Below the pieces are notes generated by a model that made no database searches, had not been told where the DNA came from, and saw nothing but the letters and a program-made list of their open reading frames with translations. From positions 248,001 to 312,000 of the forward strand of contig NZ_JAIWYX010000004.1 in the NCBI RefSeq assembly GCF_020251205.1: a stretch of 64,000 nt of DNA, read 5' to 3'. Each line of letters opens with the position of its first letter. Position 1 is the stretch's first letter. The translations under genes were made by a program, and so were the position numbers. Positions 62,400 through 64,000 of the stretch are shown one piece after another. This stretch comes from Arthrobacter sp. M4 (GTDB lineage Bacteria > Actinomycetota > Actinomycetes > Actinomycetales > Micrococcaceae).

Positions 62400-63002
62400 A
62401 TGCCAACTGAGACCACCACCAAGCGCGGACGCCCGGGCTACGACCAGCAGTCCGTGTTGCAGATCGCCGTCGACGTGTTCAACCGCCACGGCTACGACGC
62501 TACGTCGATGGGCATACTGGCCGAGAACCTAGGCATCTCCAAGTCCGCGATCTACCACCATGTGCCGTCCAAGGGCGATCTGCTCAAGCTCGCCCTTGAC
62601 CACGCACTCGGTGGCCTGGAAGCCATCCTGGAGGAGCCGGGGGCGCAGTCTGGTCCCGCCGACGCCCGCTTGGAATTCGTGGTCCGGCAGACCATCTACG
62701 TGCTGGTGGACCGCCTGCCGTTCGTGACCCTGCTGCTTCGCCTGCGCGGGAACACGGAGATCGAACGGGACGCGATGGCCCGCCGCCGTAGCTTCGACCA
62801 CAAGGTTGCCGAACTGATTTCGGCTGCCCGGGAGGACGGCTCCCTGCGCCAGGACATCGATCCACGCACCGTGACCCGCCTCCTGTTCGGCACCATCAAC
62901 TCGATTGTTGAGTGGTACAAGCCGGGCGGCTCGCTCTCCAAGGAGAAACTGGCCGACGACGTCATCACCATCGCGTTCGACGGTCTCCACGCGTCCAAAT
63001 AA
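62400..63002 (+). CDS. paaR: TetR-family regulator, probable PaaR
   Basis: 200-aa repressor. The HTH at about 15-60 reads VLQIAVDVFNRHGYDATSMGILAENLGISKSAIYHHVPSKGDLLKLAL. The C-terminal ligand domain resembles TetR_C-type regulators of phenylacetate genes. It starts 29 bp after paaK on the same strand and is probably in the same transcript. In characterised actinobacteria the regulator releases DNA when phenylacetyl-CoA is present; that is inferred here. The two palindromes upstream of paaA and paaI are the likely targets. Confidence 0.85.
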   Translation: MPTETTTKRGRPGYDQQSVLQIAVDVFNRHGYDATSMGILAENLGISKSAIYHHVPSKGDLLKLALDHALGGLEAILEEPGAQSGPADARLEFVVRQTIYVLVDRLPFVTLLLRLRGNTEIERDAMARRRSFDHKVAELISAAREDGSLRQDIDPRTVTRLLFGTINSIVEWYKPGGSLSKEKLADDVITIAFDGLHASK

Positions 63003-63012
63003 CCCCCGCTTA

Positions 63013-63065
63013 AAACAGCAGATAATGCGAGCCACGAGGAACGTACGTCGCATTATCTGCTGTTT
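63013..63065. terminator. Bidirectional terminator between paaR and the ApnO-like gene
   Basis: Two 18-base arms (63013-63030 and 63048-63065) are perfectly complementary around a 17-base loop. On the plus strand the hairpin is followed by CTTTTG; A-richness before it gives T residues on the minus strand. It separates two convergent genes. Confidence 0.88.
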
Positions 63066-63112
63066 CTTTTGTTGAGTTTCAGCGCCGTGAGGCTCTGTGA
63101 GGTGCTCAGCGC

Positions 63113-63973
63113 TTAGTGCTTGACGGCTTCCAGCTTGAGCATCTTGGCGATGACGTTGTCCAGCTCGGAGTCGTCGAAGATCTTCTTCCAGTCGTCCTTG
63201 ATGATGGTGTCCTTGCCGTACTGGATGGCGATTTCGCACGCCTCGGAGAACGGGTTGGAGCCGCGCAGGGCGTTGGTCAGCGCGATCTGGACGTGGCCGA
63301 ACAGCATGGCCTTGGCGGCCTCCTCCGGTACGCCCACGGTGTGTACGGTCTCGTGCAGGGCCTCGTTGAGCAGGGTGCCGATCATGCAGGCCACGGTTTC
63401 CACGAGGGTGGGCTCCAGGACTGCCAGCTGGTACACGGTGACCCAGTGCACGTCGATGACGGGCGCGTAGATGGTGCGGATGACGGCCTCGGTGAGTTCG
63501 CGGGTAGCGGCGGGGGCGTCCTCGTCGATGGCTGCCACGACGTTCTGCGGGGCGCCGGCGCCGCCGAAGGTGTCGGCCCATTCTTCCTTGGTGGTCCGCT
63601 CCAGGAACACCGATGGGTGGCACGGGTGGGCAACGGCCTGCACAACGTCGTCGCGCTTGGCCAGCAGGCCGGCGTAGGCGGCGGCCGGGTCCAGCGTGAG
63701 CAGGACGGCGCCGGACTTCATCTGCGGCACCACGCCCTGGGAGACGACGCCCAGGACGGTGTCCGGAACGGCGAGGATCACGACGTCGGCGGCCTTGACG
63801 GCGTCGTCGGTTGCGGTGATCTCGCGACCCTCAGAGCGGACGCGGTCCTGTCCGGCCGGGCTGTTCTCCGAATAGAAAACGGTGTGGGCGCTCTTCTGCA
63901 GGTTGCGCGAAACGCGCATGCCCATCTTGCCACCGGCACCAATGACGGCAACGGTCAACTGTTCTGCTGACAT
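63113..63973 (-). CDS. NAD-binding oxidoreductase with phosphogluconate-dehydrogenase C-terminal domain (ApnO-like)
   Basis: 286-aa protein. The N-terminus is a Rossmann fold (LTVAVIGAGGKMGMRVSRNLQ), followed by VVILAVPDTVLGVV. The C-terminal part (LVETVACMIGTLLNEALHETVHTVGVP ... FGHVQIALTNALRG) matches the PGDH_C-type domain seen in D-apionate oxidoisomerase and related sugar-acid enzymes. AAGGAG lies eight bases before ATG 63973. Upstream partners fall outside the window, so the pathway cannot be fixed; apiose or erythronate-type sugar acids are possible. Confidence 0.7.
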   Translation of the reverse strand: MSAEQLTVAVIGAGGKMGMRVSRNLQKSAHTVFYSENSPAGQDRVRSEGREITATDDAVKAADVVILAVPDTVLGVVSQGVVPQMKSGAVLLTLDPAAAYAGLLAKRDDVVQAVAHPCHPSVFLERTTKEEWADTFGGAGAPQNVVAAIDEDAPAATRELTEAVIRTIYAPVIDVHWVTVYQLAVLEPTLVETVACMIGTLLNEALHETVHTVGVPEEAAKAMLFGHVQIALTNALRGSNPFSEACEIAIQYGKDTIIKDDWKKIFDDSELDNVIAKMLKLEAVKH

Positions 63974-64000
63974 TTCATTTACTCCTTAGGAAATCGAGGC

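Noticed and set aside
1..64000. CRISPR arrays, prophage genes, tRNA or rRNA genes
   Set aside because: None found on reading; the repeats present are tandem duplications or hairpins without spacer structure, and no integrase or transposase coding sequence is recognisable.

Overview
The window looks like chromosome of a high-GC Gram-positive actinobacterium of the Arthrobacter/Paenarthrobacter type (Micrococcaceae). This is inferred from GC-rich codon use with many GTG and TTG starts, a paaABCDE phenylacetate operon with a TetR-type regulator, ChrB split into two genes beside ChrA, an LCP protein, an LPxTG-like surface protein and Tat- and lipobox-type signal peptides. No rRNA, tRNA, CRISPR array or intact insertion sequence was seen.

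Positions 1-16.1 kb hold a surface-polysaccharide locus, clearly less GC-rich than the rest. On the plus strand are a Wzz/BY-kinase, a CatB-type acetyltransferase and a GT2 glycosyltransferase. An eight-gene minus-strand operon (11.73 to 3.54 kb) follows: three GT4-type transferases, two left-handed beta-helix acyltransferases, a polysaccharide pyruvyl transferase, an FrhB-like iron-sulfur protein and a flippase. A divergent plus-strand set encodes the initiating polyprenyl glycosylphosphotransferase, a DUF4012 membrane protein and an LPxTG-like surface protein. A perfect CRP-type site lies between the divergent units. No Wzy polymerase is visible. A possible 30-residue membrane peptide and a VanZ protein follow.

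Positions 16.9-23.3 kb hold the minus-strand phenylacetate operon: paaA, B, C, D, E, a PaaG-like isomerase and a more distant alpha/beta hydrolase. The matching paaI-paaK-paaR unit is at 60.4-63.0 kb. Similar imperfect palindromes lie upstream of paaA and paaI, so both units are probably controlled by the local TetR protein. PaaB, C, D and K carry unusual low-complexity N-terminal additions; the one in PaaD is an in-frame array of 60-bp palindromic repeats.

Positions 23.5-35.8 kb are mixed: a secreted Amidase_6 protein and lipoprotein, a small membrane protein, an alpha/beta hydrolase, a sensor kinase, a chromate-resistance cluster (split ChrB, YncE-like lipoprotein, ChrA), a GMC oxidoreductase fused to a 3-keto-glycoside hydrolase-type domain, and a low-molecular-weight tyrosine phosphatase. 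Positions 35.8-48.1 kb hold TrkH/KtrB and Nramp transporters, an LCP protein with a lipobox, a FAD/Rieske oxidoreductase, a three-domain AMP-ligase/carrier/acyltransferase-3 protein, PhoD with an upstream repeat region and possible PHO box, and a PLP-dependent decarboxylase-like protein.

Positions 48.2-60.3 kb form a signalling region: a hybrid kinase with two receivers and HPt, coupled to a response regulator-diguanylate cyclase; a STAS-like protein; oligopeptidase B; a kinase with a degenerate receiver; a 41-residue secreted-peptide gene with its own terminator; a helical-repeat protein; and a GGDEF-EAL protein. The window ends with paaI-paaK-paaR and a convergent ApnO-like dehydrogenase.

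The least explained items are the short secreted-peptide gene, the GMC/3-keto-glycoside hydrolase fusion, the AMP-ligase/carrier/acyltransferase fusion and the palindromic repeat array inside paaD.
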